DNA of 64,000 bases from Purpureocillium takamizusanense (Eukaryota; Ascomycota; Sordariomycetes; Hypocreales; Ophiocordycipitaceae). Each line of letters starts with the position of its first letter. The first letter of the stretch is position 1. A program made the translations under genes and the position numbers. The notes beneath the pieces are model-generated. The model searched no databases and was not told where the DNA came from. It saw only the letters and a list, made by a program, of their open reading frames with translations. Location: the NCBI RefSeq assembly GCF_022605165.1, contig NC_063070.1, forward strand, positions 434,001 to 498,000, read 5' to 3'. Shown here piece by piece: positions 21,298-30,840 of this stretch.

Positions 21298-22531
21298 ATG
21301 AGAACACGCTTCAAGACCGCGTCAGGCACGGGAATTATAGAGATTGATGACGATGCCACCGTGGACGCATTGTTTGATGAGATCAAGGCCAGGACAGGGA
21401 TAAATCGCTTCGTCGTCAAATATGGTCCCCCGATGGCGATGAAGACACTTGACCTGAGTCACGCCCATGAGGCTGCGAGCTCACTCGGGCTTCATGGAGA
21501 GACACTTACGGTCGTGACAGATGAGTCAAACTCCACAGACCCAGAAGGCACCATCAAAGCCAGCATGTCGCCACGAGAAAAGTTTGAGAGTCGGCCCTTC
21601 CCGACTGACAATGAGCCCGCCGAGGACATTGTCGTGCCATGGCCAGAGAGGGAAGGAACTCTCCGCAAGTTACACAAGCAGAGCTCACCTGAGCCGGCTG
21701 TTGCTAACCTGAAATAGTTCTTCGCATTATGCCCAGCGACAACAGCTGTCTGTTCACTGCGTTCGGCGGGGCGCTTCCCGACCAGCTACCCGCCTTCTCG
21801 CTGCGGCGCATGATGGCAGACTATATCAAGGAGCATCCGGACGTTTACTCGGAAGCCGTTTTGGGTTGCGATACAGCCGAATACTGTCGCAGTATCCAAG
21901 ATCCAAATCGCTGGGGTGGGGGCATCGAGCTTAGTATTCTGTCGTCGATATTTGACATTCAAATATGTACATTCGACGTACAGGTGAGACGTGTAGTGCG
22001 ATATACCCTTCACAACGACAGCCAGCGGCTGACCCCCGTCAACGTTTCAAGACCAGAAGCCTGATGAAATTTGGCGAAATTAAGCCCCAACGATGTATTC
22101 TCGTGTACTCGGGCATACATTATGATCGCGTGGCCTTCTCATACTCGAACGCCCCTTACAACGCGGCCCTGTTACCACCTGAACTGGACCGAACACTCTG
22201 GCCTGTCGAGGACCACGAAGTCTTGCAGAAGACGCAAGAACTCGTACAAGGACTCAACTCCGCACACTATTACACCGACACTGAGGGTCTCATTCTTAAA
22301 TGCGACGTGCCGAGTTGCGATTGGATCGGTTCAGGCCAGTACGAAGGAAAGAAACATGCCGAGTTGACAGGCCACGCTCAGTTGACTGAAGTTACCGACC
22401 TGGACGGCGACGCTGTGCTCCGGAAGTGCAATGCTCAAGGCTGCGACTACATGGGACAAGGCGATCGCGCAATGAGACGACATCGTGATGACACTGGGCA
22501 TGCACAATTCTCTGTTATCCCGGACTCTTGA
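21298..22531 (+). CDS. OTU1: OTU1-like ubiquitin thioesterase with two zinc fingers
   Basis: Model 21298..21664, 21718..21983, 22052..22531, 370 aa. Otu1/YOD1 enzymes cleave ubiquitin chains on Cdc48/p97 clients. Residues 1-80 form the ubiquitin-like (UBX-type) N-terminus. The OTU core shows MPSDNSCLFTAFGG with Asp130 and Cys133, and the catalytic His234 in VYSGIHYDRVAFS. Instead of one C-terminal C2H2 finger there are two (Cys295/Cys300/His313/His319 and Cys337/Cys342/His355/His361), both CX4C-X12-H-X5-H. Intron 1 starts GCAAGT, a GC-AG intron; without its removal the frame stops at 21715. The gene lies between two RIP islands. It could be the sole OTU1 or a divergent paralogue. Confidence 0.87.
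21665..21717 (+). other. GC-AG intron in the OTU1-like gene
   Basis: 53-nt intron beginning GCAAGT, with branch sequence GCTAAC 15 nt before the acceptor GAAATAG. Removal joins a CTC-C codon end to TT-CTT and yields the conserved EGTLLLRIMPSDN. No GT donor in the stretch gives a working frame. Confidence 0.75.
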
Positions 22532-23132
22532 TGGACATTTCGCTGATAACTGTGCACTGTTAATTTTCACTGGCCCTGAAAGCCCCGGGCGGCATCTGGT
22601 TTTGGAACGTGTCATCGTCAAAGGATTAGACATGGCAGGCAGCTAGCTTTATAGCACTCCCAAACACGCCGTGATGATGACAATGGTGCTGACACCCAAC
22701 ATAAGCCGACCGGCATCGTCAGTATAGCCGGTAGCATCCCCGAGCAGCTGGCCAGGCACGTGCTATGTCTAAATAATTGGGCGGAGAAAAAACGAGCGTC
22801 ATCATGTACATGAGCATGGCACATGACACCCGGGCTATCCAACACCCAGTCCGGCCCCAGCCGTGTTTGACGACTTCAAGTCGTGGGTTCGCCCGGATCT
22901 AGCCTCGCAAGGCTTTGGCATGCTTATTTGAAATGTGACGGACCGACACCGGGTTTTGGCTTGGTGTCATGGCTCATCAGTCTATCGCTTTATGTGTTCA
23001 GCATAACCGGGTAACACCACGGCTCGGCGAAAACAACTAGCATCGAGGACGTAAAGCGAACGTATCCGAAGATCGCCATGGTGTCCATAGTTGTGACGCG
23101 CGAGCACAGGCCGTGAGTGTAGCGGAGCAAGG
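22532..23132. other. Convergent intergenic region
   Basis: 601 nt between the OTU1-like (+) and UsgS-like (-) stops. It contains a perfect hairpin ACGACT-TCA-AGTCGT near 22873, followed by GGGTTCGCCC, which resembles tRNA arms but does not make a cloverleaf. Nothing else is recognised. Confidence 0.5.
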
Positions 23133-24516
23133 CTACGTCGCCTCTCCAGTCTCGAGTCGCTGGGAATCTAAAGCATTCAGATCTGCCAGTGAGAGGCTCA
23201 GGAACTCGTGCTTGTTCCCCCATTCCTGCTGACCGGACGCAAACTCCCTCATCCTCGTGGGAGGGGGAGGGGGATCAGTAATCTTTGTGATAAGATATGC
23301 GGTGGAGGCCTCCGCTATGCCGTAGATGAGAACCCCGACAAGAGGAACCCTGATAAGGATGTAAAAACCTAGGCCGAAACCAAACAGGACGCCCTCACGG
23401 CTTCTGAACCAGTTCCGTTTTTCAGCGTGGGAAAAGCGAACGCGAGCGAAATAAGGCTCCAAGAGTTCCCGCATGAGGCTTCGGGATGCAAAGTAGGTCT
23501 GGAGGAAGATGATGAGATACCTCTTGGGTAGCAGTACTCCCAGTCCAAAGACAACACTCGCAGGACCCAGACCAACGGCCTTGTTGAACGTATAGAAACT
23601 GGCAGTGGGTAGCACGAAGTTTCCGACCAGCGGCAGGTATGACAGTGCGAATATAGCAACTGATATACAGCCTCTCCTCGCGAACCTGTAGAGGAACATA
23701 GACAGCGCTTGCGCTGTACTTTCCGAGTGCGTGCTCCCATCCACGATGCGATATTGTCGCAAAGTTGGGTAATACATGTCCCGTAGTTGATCGGGGCGAT
23801 CACCCTTGTGCTTTCTAACATACGTGACATCGACCCACTGAAGGGACTGCATGAATCTTGAGCACCATGAGTAAGTGCGCGACATGCTTGACTCGCTGGG
23901 GGTTGTTCATACAAATTATCGAGAGTCGGCGCTAGGTACCGCATGAGAGCCATGAGAAAGAAGGGTAGCTGGAGAACGTATTCGCCGACAAAATCGAGTC
24001 CATCGACGAGCGAGTCATCCCATGACACCTGATCCATGGGGAGAACTAGTGCCATGAGCCAGAGTAAGACCCTGATGCCCCAAATCTGCGATTTGCGATG
24101 GACTTGGCATCAGCCGGGCTCGGTCACCAAGCAGGCAAGCGATTGTCTTGGAGTCCTGGGCAGCCTACAGGAATGGCCACGGCGAGCCTGATGGCAATGC
24201 CCGCCACGACTGCAAGGGCAGCCTGGCGGTAGTGGTCGCTGGTGAAGAGCGCCGGATTCTGCAAAGCTCGATGGGCTTGGTTCAAAGTCAGCTGATACTC
24301 GACGCATAGGTTCATCGTCCAATCAATTCATTGCGGCTAACCTCCGACCAAGGTGAGTTGAGCGCCGCGAAGCATCGCATTCAGGCCAAAGTTGGATATG
24401 TCGAATTTGGCTATGAGCTGCGCGCCGACGCCATGAGTGAGAGATTGTCGGAGGCCGTCTGCCGCCCTGCGACGTTCGGGGTCCGGAAAGGTAGGCATCT
24501 GGGCAGTTGCAGACAT
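23133..24516 (-). CDS. UsgS-like transmembrane protein
   Basis: Model complement(23133..23856, 23913..24085, 24169..24275, 24342..24516), 392 aa; all introns GT-AG. The protein matches what I recall of the fungal 'transmembrane protein UsgS' family: RALQNPALFTSDHYRQAA near the N-terminus, WDDSLVDGLDFVGEY, the FMQSLQWVDVTYVRKHKGD block, then hydrophobic helices around LSYLPLVGNFVLP, GLGVLLPKRY, GVLFGFGLGFYILIRVPLVG and IYGIAEASTAYL, followed by TKITDPPPPP and a short hydrophilic tail. Biochemical function is unknown. The start is uncertain: the first in-frame ATG is 24516, but conservation seems to begin at ISNFGLNAMLRGAQLTLVG, where an ATA codon stands at the place I would expect a start Met. 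Confidence 0.8.
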
Positions 24517-25144
24517 ATCGAAAACCGCCCACGAGAGGCAACCCAGTGGTGAATAAAGTATGGCCTGCAAATGCAGGCGGGTAAGGTAGCTAGGTGGATG
24601 GGATTCTATAGGTTCCTCGCCGCGAGCAGGAATGTTAAAAAAGAAACGGTAAGTTATTCTAAATTATTAGAGTCGCGACTATGAGAACTATTATATCTTA
24701 CCTAATAGCGCTTTAAGATAATAACGGTCATAAAGAGTCCTATTGATATATTTTATAATATTAAGCTTTATAAAAAACTAGTTAATATATATTTTTAATA
24801 TAAAATAAATTATTTAATAATACAAAAATAAATACCTATTATAGTTTTACTAAGTCCTATAGCTTAAAAATAGGGCAATTATTATATAAAAATGGACCTG
24901 GCTATTAATGCTATGCTAGCGGTGCTTTATCGTTTAGCAGGATTAAAAGAGCTAATGATCTACTGCTGTCGCAATATTCTGACCCTCTATGGGATCCAGC
25001 GTCAGCCCCTACCCCGCGAGAACGCATATTTGGGAGCCTGCATGCAAGCCGCCTCAGTCGCATTTTCTAGCCATGTGCGCGTTTCGAGATCTATCCGCCA
25101 CCGCTGGCGTCTCTGCGCCATAACTTCTTTTCCTTACTTGCTAC
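24517..25144. other. Intergenic region with small RIP island
   Basis: Divergent region between UsgS-like (-) and INP1-like (+) genes. About 24640-24890 is AT-rich with few CA/TG dinucleotides and looks like a short RIP-mutated relic inserted between the two promoters. The rest is ordinary sequence. Confidence 0.6.
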
Positions 25145-26893
25145 ATGGACACTTCGTCGCCTCCTCTAGCCCCACGGCGAGCGGTGACCGCCTCCAGAGC
25201 CGTGTCAAACAAAGGCATGAGCATTGCCTCGGACGCTGGAGTCGAGACCCTTTTCGACCATCCGGATGTCAAGATTATATCTTTCGAAGCACGTGCCAGT
25301 CGGGAGAAATCGAGCCTCGAAACTGATTCTGGGACTCTGCCGTGGAAATCTCAGCTTGAGCGCGTCCTTGCCGTCGGTAAAGACCGATCCTTGATGCTGC
25401 ATAATGTCGGGATCGTGAGGCTGACAGATGCTATAGGGACATTCCGCGTATATCGCGCTCCCGGCTCTGTTGCTTTTCTGAGCTGTGGATCAGCGCTCCA
25501 ACCCATACTGCCCAAAAGCCAATGCTGGTGCGTGGACGAGGACAACAGTAGATTCGTGCTTCAGATTCGGCGGCCTCATTTCTGGAGGATTGAGCTTCCA
25601 GTAAACACGTACGAGGAGCAAGTGAGGGCTCGCCGCTTTCGAGATGTTATAAGCAGCACCCTCCGGTTTGAGAGAACTCAGTGCCCGTTCCAACGGTCTT
25701 TCACTGTCGCCCTCCCAGAGGCACCGGCCGAAGCCCCGAGGATACGACCGTGGGTAGCCAAACTACCCCCGAAATCCATCGAAAGCACGTTGACCCGACA
25801 AATGCATGCACCCTCTGGAGGCGCCAACGTCCAGGTCGCTTTCAACGGCCTGAAAAACGTCTCAGGCACCCTTGGCGACCCGCGTTGCCAAGGTTGCTTC
25901 AAGTCGAATGATTTGCGTGACAGCGCCCCTTCGCCATTAGCCGTGGAACGTGAAGACAGCCAGCTTTTCGAGCCACTGAAATGTCTGTCATCACCTTGCC
26001 GGTCGGCGAGCGGTCCCCCCGAGCGGCAGACTTCTTTACCAAGCCTCCCTGCGCCGTCACAGCGGGGCAGTGTCGCCCCAGTTGTGCCTGGTCAAACGGT
26101 GACTGACGAATCTGGCTGGCAAAGTGCCGAGAAAGCCCTCGACTTGAAGGACGATTCGAAAGCTATCCGGGTCGGATCGTCCTCTCGGTCAACAGATATG
26201 CCCGGCCACTTCCCGTCGCAATCCAAGCTCGCAGGCGCCCACGGACTTCCAGGACTCCCAGAGTCATCCCTGCCTGTATCGCAAGCGGGCTCATACGACT
26301 CATTCTACAGCATTGAACCGTCGTTGTCACTTAGCACGTCGAATTCATTTTGTCCAGATGAATCGTGCTCACATCCGCCGGGAGCGTCTTCATGCGATGA
26401 CGATGGCGAACCTACCATCACATGCGATAGACGTGCATGTGAGGATCTCGCTGGTCTCAACAACCCATACTCACAGACCAATGCGTGTGACGAGTTTTTC
26501 GACATGGACTTGCCGAACGAGGATGAGGGCGGCTCCACGGGGGTCACTACAACGTGCTCGGGGGCTAGACGCCGAATTGTCAAAGACAACAGCCGGCTGG
26601 GGGCGACGTCAGCAGCCAGTAACCAGGAGGCCGCAGGCCATCCTTGCTTCAGCAGCGAGCCAAATACCGGGTGCATCGCGAAGAGATTGCCGCTCTCCCT
26701 CATTTCGAAGACGTATGAGCTGTTACTCGGCCCCCCCACGCATTTGATGACTCTGATGCTCAAAGTGGCAGCCAAAATATGCGCCGGAGAATGGCGGGGG
26801 CAGGTAGACGGCTGCGGGGACGCGGGCGAGCACATCCCCGTACAGTGGGACTACTCCGATAGCGAGCTAAGTGATTGGACTGACGATGACTGA
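25145..26893 (+). CDS. INP1: Inheritance of peroxisomes protein 1 (Inp1-like)
   Basis: Intronless 582-aa frame from ATG 25145. Inp1 tethers peroxisomes to the cell cortex so that a share stays in the mother cell or compartment. The conserved PH-like region covers residues about 30-190: GVETLFDHPDVKII, GTLPWKSQLERVLAVG, FRVYRAPGSVAFLSCGSALQ, PILPKSQCWCVD, LQIRRPHFWRIELP and CPFQRSFTVALPE. A long disordered Ser/Pro-rich middle follows. The C-terminal helix SKTYELLLGPPTHLMTLMLK with AGEWRG, and an acidic end SDWTDDD, match the family tail. The gene lies between RIP islands but its frame is intact and its base use is normal. Confidence 0.85.
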   Translation: MDTSSPPLAPRRAVTASRAVSNKGMSIASDAGVETLFDHPDVKIISFEARASREKSSLETDSGTLPWKSQLERVLAVGKDRSLMLHNVGIVRLTDAIGTFRVYRAPGSVAFLSCGSALQPILPKSQCWCVDEDNSRFVLQIRRPHFWRIELPVNTYEEQVRARRFRDVISSTLRFERTQCPFQRSFTVALPEAPAEAPRIRPWVAKLPPKSIESTLTRQMHAPSGGANVQVAFNGLKNVSGTLGDPRCQGCFKSNDLRDSAPSPLAVEREDSQLFEPLKCLSSPCRSASGPPERQTSLPSLPAPSQRGSVAPVVPGQTVTDESGWQSAEKALDLKDDSKAIRVGSSSRSTDMPGHFPSQSKLAGAHGLPGLPESSLPVSQAGSYDSFYSIEPSLSLSTSNSFCPDESCSHPPGASSCDDDGEPTITCDRRACEDLAGLNNPYSQTNACDEFFDMDLPNEDEGGSTGVTTTCSGARRRIVKDNSRLGATSAASNQEAAGHPCFSSEPNTGCIAKRLPLSLISKTYELLLGPPTHLMTLMLKVAAKICAGEWRGQVDGCGDAGEHIPVQWDYSDSELSDWTDDD

Positions 26894-27663
26894 CGATGAT
26901 CGAGTAACCTTCGAGTCCTGCGACGAAGGCGGCGTCTCTGGTCGTCATGCTAGCCTTGGTGTCTAGGCCCCCTAGTCGTCTTGGAAGACGCTGGCAGTCG
27001 CTACAAATCAAGTCGTGTCGCCCAAGTACGCGGGCAGTCTCCAGACAGTTCCAGCATACGTCATAGGGCGGCCATGAACGAGCGGAACGCTAGAAGGCGC
27101 TTGCGAACCAACCGCCACGTGCAGTGTCGACCATGTCAACCCATGGGTTTCTCGACTGAGAACGTATTGAAACGTTTCCCGAGTATCAGCCCTGGTGCGA
27201 GCGCCTCCGGCGACCGCCAAGGGGTGACACTGGCGAATGACGCGAGCTCACTGGGACTCAGCCCGCCCATTATGCGAATGGGGGGCGCTCGCACAACCAC
27301 CAACCGAACACGAGACGTGGTACTTGTGTGTACGAAGTACGTACATGGGAATGCCCATGAGGACGCGATGCCAATTAGTACCGTGGTTGGTCGATGGTCA
27401 CGACACGGGCAACCCGATGACTGTGGCGCTCGGCGCGCGGCAAGGATGCGGGATGTGTGTGGGACGCCGGCTCTCGCATCTCGCATCTGGCCTATACGTC
27501 CAATACGGCCAGCAGGTGGCATATTAGCCCTCGCATCCGCGACGTGCAAGTTGGTGGGTGCGAGAGCACGCTCTGACGACGAAATGTATAAAGTCGCGAG
27601 AGCTTGCCGTGATGGGGCGAGAATCAAGCTGAGTAAATACACTTCGTCACGCAAGCAGCCATC
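26894..27663. other. Intergenic region
   Basis: 770 nt between the INP1-like and RTA1-family genes, both on the plus strand. It includes TGTACGAAGTACGTAC at about 27337. Open frames on both strands (26981-27694, 27136-27654) lack recognisable features and are not called. Confidence 0.5.
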
Positions 27664-28916
27664 ATGTCCGATGGGCAGTACAGTAAGCCGATGAACCCTA
27701 CCTATAGGCTATATCTAGCTTGACCCTTGACTCGGATAAGACTAATGCCGGCTTGGTAGTCAACGGAAGTTACTTCTTCTACGCTCCGAATAAAGGGGCC
27801 GCCATCTTCTTCGCGATAGCGTTCCTGGCTTCGGGGCTGTTGCACAGCTGGCAATCCTAGTACGTTCACCGCACGACCGTCTGTGTATGCCAGGGAGAAG
27901 ACGCATGCGCTTACTCGGCCAACAGCCATTACCAATGTTGGAAGTTGACGCCTCTCTTCCCCTTTTGTTGTTTGCTCTTCGTCGTTGGCTTTGCTTTGCG
28001 CGAGTACGGATCCTTCCACTATGACAACCTCAACGTGTATATCGCAAGCATCTGCATCACCTATGCTGCCCCGTGAGATATAGCCCCGGCGCCTTCATTG
28101 AGTAGGATAAAGTGTCGCTGACAAATGCCGACTGATAGGCCGTTACTAGAATTGCAAAACTACCACGTGCTGGGGCGGACTCTCTACTATGTGCCCTACC
28201 TGTCGCCCCTGCATCCCGGACGCGTCCTCACGACTTTCGGCTTTGTCTCCGCGGTTGTCGAAGCTCTCAACGGGTGGGGCGCTTCATACTCGGCCAACCA
28301 GTCGCTGAGCGACAGTGAGATGGCAGCTGGCCACGCTTTGATCAAGGCGTCCCTCCTGATTCAGATCTTTGTGGTGGGAAGCTTCATTCTGCTCGCTGCC
28401 CTCTTCCACCGCCGGTGCTCTGCGCAGGGGATAAGAAGCCCGCGTTTGCATGGGCCCCTATTGACCCTCTACGTGAGCACCTGCCTTATCCTGGTGCGGA
28501 CCATCTACCGTGTCGTTGAGTATTTTAGCGTGGCCAAGCTCAAATTCAGAGAGGCCGGGTTCGACCCCATGTCTATGTCACCAGTCATTCGCTACGAGTG
28601 GTTCTTTTACGTCTTTGAGGCTGCCGTGATGGCTTGCAACTGCGTCCTTTTCAACGCTCGCCATCCTAGGCGCTATCTACCTCGCGACAATAGCATATAC
28701 TTGGCCCAAGATGGTGTTACTGAGGTCGAGGGACCTGGTTTCAAAGACCCACGACCGTTTTGGCAAACATTGGTGGATCCTTTTAGTATTTGGGGCCTTG
28801 TCAAAGGGCGAAGCAGTCACACTGCCAAATTCTGGGAAAATGGCGGCAGCCAGATGAGGTCAAACATGAAGGTCAACGACTCTGCTGTCGGCCCAGACAC
28901 GGTGCAAGGGGTGTGA
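27664..28916 (+). CDS. RTA1-family seven-helix membrane protein
   Basis: Supported exons are 27719..27859, 27926..28072 and 28139..28916. A tentative first exon, 27664..27677, gives 359 aa. RTA1-like proteins (Rta1, Rsb1, Rtm1) are plasma-membrane proteins linked to lipid translocation and resistance to toxic compounds. Recognisable blocks are YFFYAPNKGAAIFFAIAFL (helix 1), WKLTPLFPF and VGFALREYGSF (helix 2), YAAPPLLELQNYHVLGRTLY, YLSPLHPGRVLTTFG and VEALNGWGASY, then further helices and RYEWFFYVFEA. Intron removal is required twice to join these blocks, and both introns are 66-nt GT-AG. The 5' end is weak: an in-frame stop at 27705 forces a short upstream exon whose 41-nt intron is unusually small. 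Ligand unknown. Confidence 0.82.
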
Positions 28917-29551
28917 TTGTTGGGTGCTCCGTAGCGCACATTCAGTCACCTTCACGATCGGCGATGTAACAGGAGCGGCAGACAAGGGATGTGAGTGCGT
29001 GGCTGCCCTAGGGATGGCGTATACGAGTATTCAAGCGTACACAAATGAGCACTCCCATCACATACCCCGATCCACGAGAACTCGAGGTCATGGGCGTGTA
29101 CGAAGTAGGTAGGGTATGTTGGCGTTGCAACTGTCAATAATCACCTCAAAGAGACGCAGCTACAACCTCAACGCCTGCCTCTTACGTGTGCAGTAAATAA
29201 ATGGTGCAGTAGTGACTGGTCTCAAAACTGGGTGTTCGGATGCGGATTGTTATTGACCCCAATGTTTGTGCTCATCTTGCCACGGCCAGGGCGGGGATTG
29301 ATCCTGCCGACCGCTCAGCTGACGCTATAGGCTCGGGGTATTTGGCGGCTGTGCCAGATCAGCATGCTTTCTTTTAGATGCCCATGGCCCTGTCCCGCTT
29401 GGCGTCGTTTCGCCACTCCTCAACATGCTGCACTCTCAAATAGCGACTCTGTCCTTCTTTCGACAGGCGCCGTCTCATCGCGACTTCACTGGCGCCTTGA
29501 CAACGCCAAGATACCATCGACTGGTCCTTGCAGACGCCACTGATCATAACC
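28917..29551. other. Intergenic region
   Basis: No gene supported in these 635 nt. It contains GTACGAAGTAGGTAG near 29098 and an AATAAA-like sequence near 29196 that could serve the RTA1-family transcript. Confidence 0.5.
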
Positions 29552-30310
29552 ATGGCGCCTCACAGCCATCAGTCTGTCTCGGGGCACAGACCTGGCTTTT
29601 ACGTGCACGTCGAGCTTGGATTGTCATGGCGTACATCGAGGACTCGCCATCTCACGTACACGTCGGATAGCCTATGCCCACGCCGCCGTGTCCCGCGGCT
29701 CCCGTCCAATACTGCCTTTCTGATCGACGACGGCTCGCGTGGCACTCAACACTGTTGCGTCTATACCTGCCACGACCACCAGCATTATTGCGACTTCCAT
29801 CGTCATCAATCGCGAGCGGCTCCCAATGCCGATGTTATGAGGCAGGGACATGAGCAGCCGACAACTCGCTTCATCGCTCCTCAAGCACAGACGCCCTTGC
29901 ATGAACGGTCACGATCGCGATCGTCTTCAAGGCCCAGTAGAAGCGGTACTGCAGGCAGATACAGAGGCAACTCCGCTCCCCCGCCATTTAATGACAGTCC
30001 CTGGGACGCAGACCCGGAGCCCATGGCCGCAACGGCGCTCCCACGCCAGAGGTGTCCTCCACAGCTATACAAGGATTTGCCCGCTATCCCCTCACAGCGC
30101 CAGTCAGAGGAAGAGGACATACCACGGACGGTAGCTACGTCTCCGAGTTCGGCGGCAACATATGACACCATTAATGGGCCGCAACAGGAGGGCTATTTTG
30201 ATGATCGAGCCCGGAGCCGTGCTCTCGAGATGCAATCTCTAGCAGCAGCTCTCATAACGGTAGATAATGGGTTCGAGGACCAGTGGTGGTATCAGGGTCG
30301 CTTTAAATAG
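29552..30310 (+). CDS. Hypothetical protein ending at the RIP-block border
   Basis: 252-aa frame from ATG 29552 in a strong context (AACCATGGCG). I do not recognise a family. The N-terminal third is basic and Cys/His-rich (CCVYTCHDHQHYCDFHRHQ). The middle is Arg/Ser-rich and low complexity (RSRSRSSSRPSRSG). The C-terminal end (RSRALEMQSLAAALITVDNGFEDQWWYQGR) looks like a conserved fungal motif. The TAG stop lies at the exact point where GC-rich sequence turns into AT-rich RIP DNA, so the original C-terminus and 3' region may be truncated. A hidden intron in the odd N-terminal part is possible. Confidence 0.5.
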   Translation: MAPHSHQSVSGHRPGFYVHVELGLSWRTSRTRHLTYTSDSLCPRRRVPRLPSNTAFLIDDGSRGTQHCCVYTCHDHQHYCDFHRHQSRAAPNADVMRQGHEQPTTRFIAPQAQTPLHERSRSRSSSRPSRSGTAGRYRGNSAPPPFNDSPWDADPEPMAATALPRQRCPPQLYKDLPAIPSQRQSEEEDIPRTVATSPSSAATYDTINGPQQEGYFDDRARSRALEMQSLAAALITVDNGFEDQWWYQGRFK

Positions 30311-30370
30311 ACATTTAGAGTTACCCGTTAGTGGGCCCTATAGAAACTAAGAGATATACCTTTTAGTTAG

Positions 30371-30520
30371 CTATAAAATACTAATATAGCTATAAAATAC
30401 TAATATAGCTATAAAATACTAATATAGCTATAAAATACTAATATAGCTATAAAATACTAATATAGCTATAAAATACTAATATAGCTATAAAATACTAATA
30501 TAGCTATAAAATACTAATAT
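30371..30520. repeat. Tandem array of a 19-bp unit, 8 copies
   Basis: The unit CTATAAAATACTAATATAG repeats at 30371, 30390, 30409, 30428, 30447, 30466, 30485 and 30504; the last copy runs into TATATT. Copies appear identical. The array lies about 60 nt inside the left edge of the RIP block. Confidence 0.95.
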
Positions 30521-30714
30521 ATATTATATCTAGCCTATAAGTATTAAAATACGTTTTATATAGTAAATATAGCTTTTTATTACTTAATTAAAATATTATA
30601 ATTAATTAAAGTTAATAATTAAAGTTAATACTTTTAATTAATTAATTATAAAATTAAATAATTAAATAATTAAGAAAGTAAACTAATTACTATAATAAAC
30701 TATTTATTTATTTA

Positions 30715-30840
30715 TATATTTATTTATTTATTATTAATTAAGCCTAAATAGACTATTTAAGGTTAAGAAGTAAATTTACTAAAAACCCTTATATAAGGTA
30801 AAAAACTAATATAGTTAATTTAAGCTAATAGATTAGTTTA
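30715..30840 (+). repeat. Inverted repeat arm, left
   Basis: This segment (containing AAGCCTAAATAGACTATTTA, then GTAAATTTACT and CTTATATAAGG) is matched in reverse complement at about 36010-36135, with scattered differences. It is one arm of an inverted pair about 5.2 kb apart; whether these are terminal repeats of one element or two separate copies cannot be decided. Confidence 0.7.

Noticed and set aside
22860..22910. Possible tRNA suggested by a perfect hairpin and GGGTTCGCCC
   Set aside because: Acceptor and D arms cannot be formed and the spacing is wrong, so it is treated as a chance hairpin.
26981..27694. Long open frames on both strands between the INP1-like and RTA1-family genes
   Set aside because: They mirror each other on opposite strands, show no domain, and overlap the probable RTA1-family first exon.
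27702..28019. Minus-strand open frame of 105 codons
   Set aside because: It is the antisense of the RTA1-family exons, which have clear family motifs.
30371..30520. CRISPR-like appearance of regularly spaced repeats
   Set aside because: The 19-bp units are directly adjacent with no unique spacers, and the genome is fungal.
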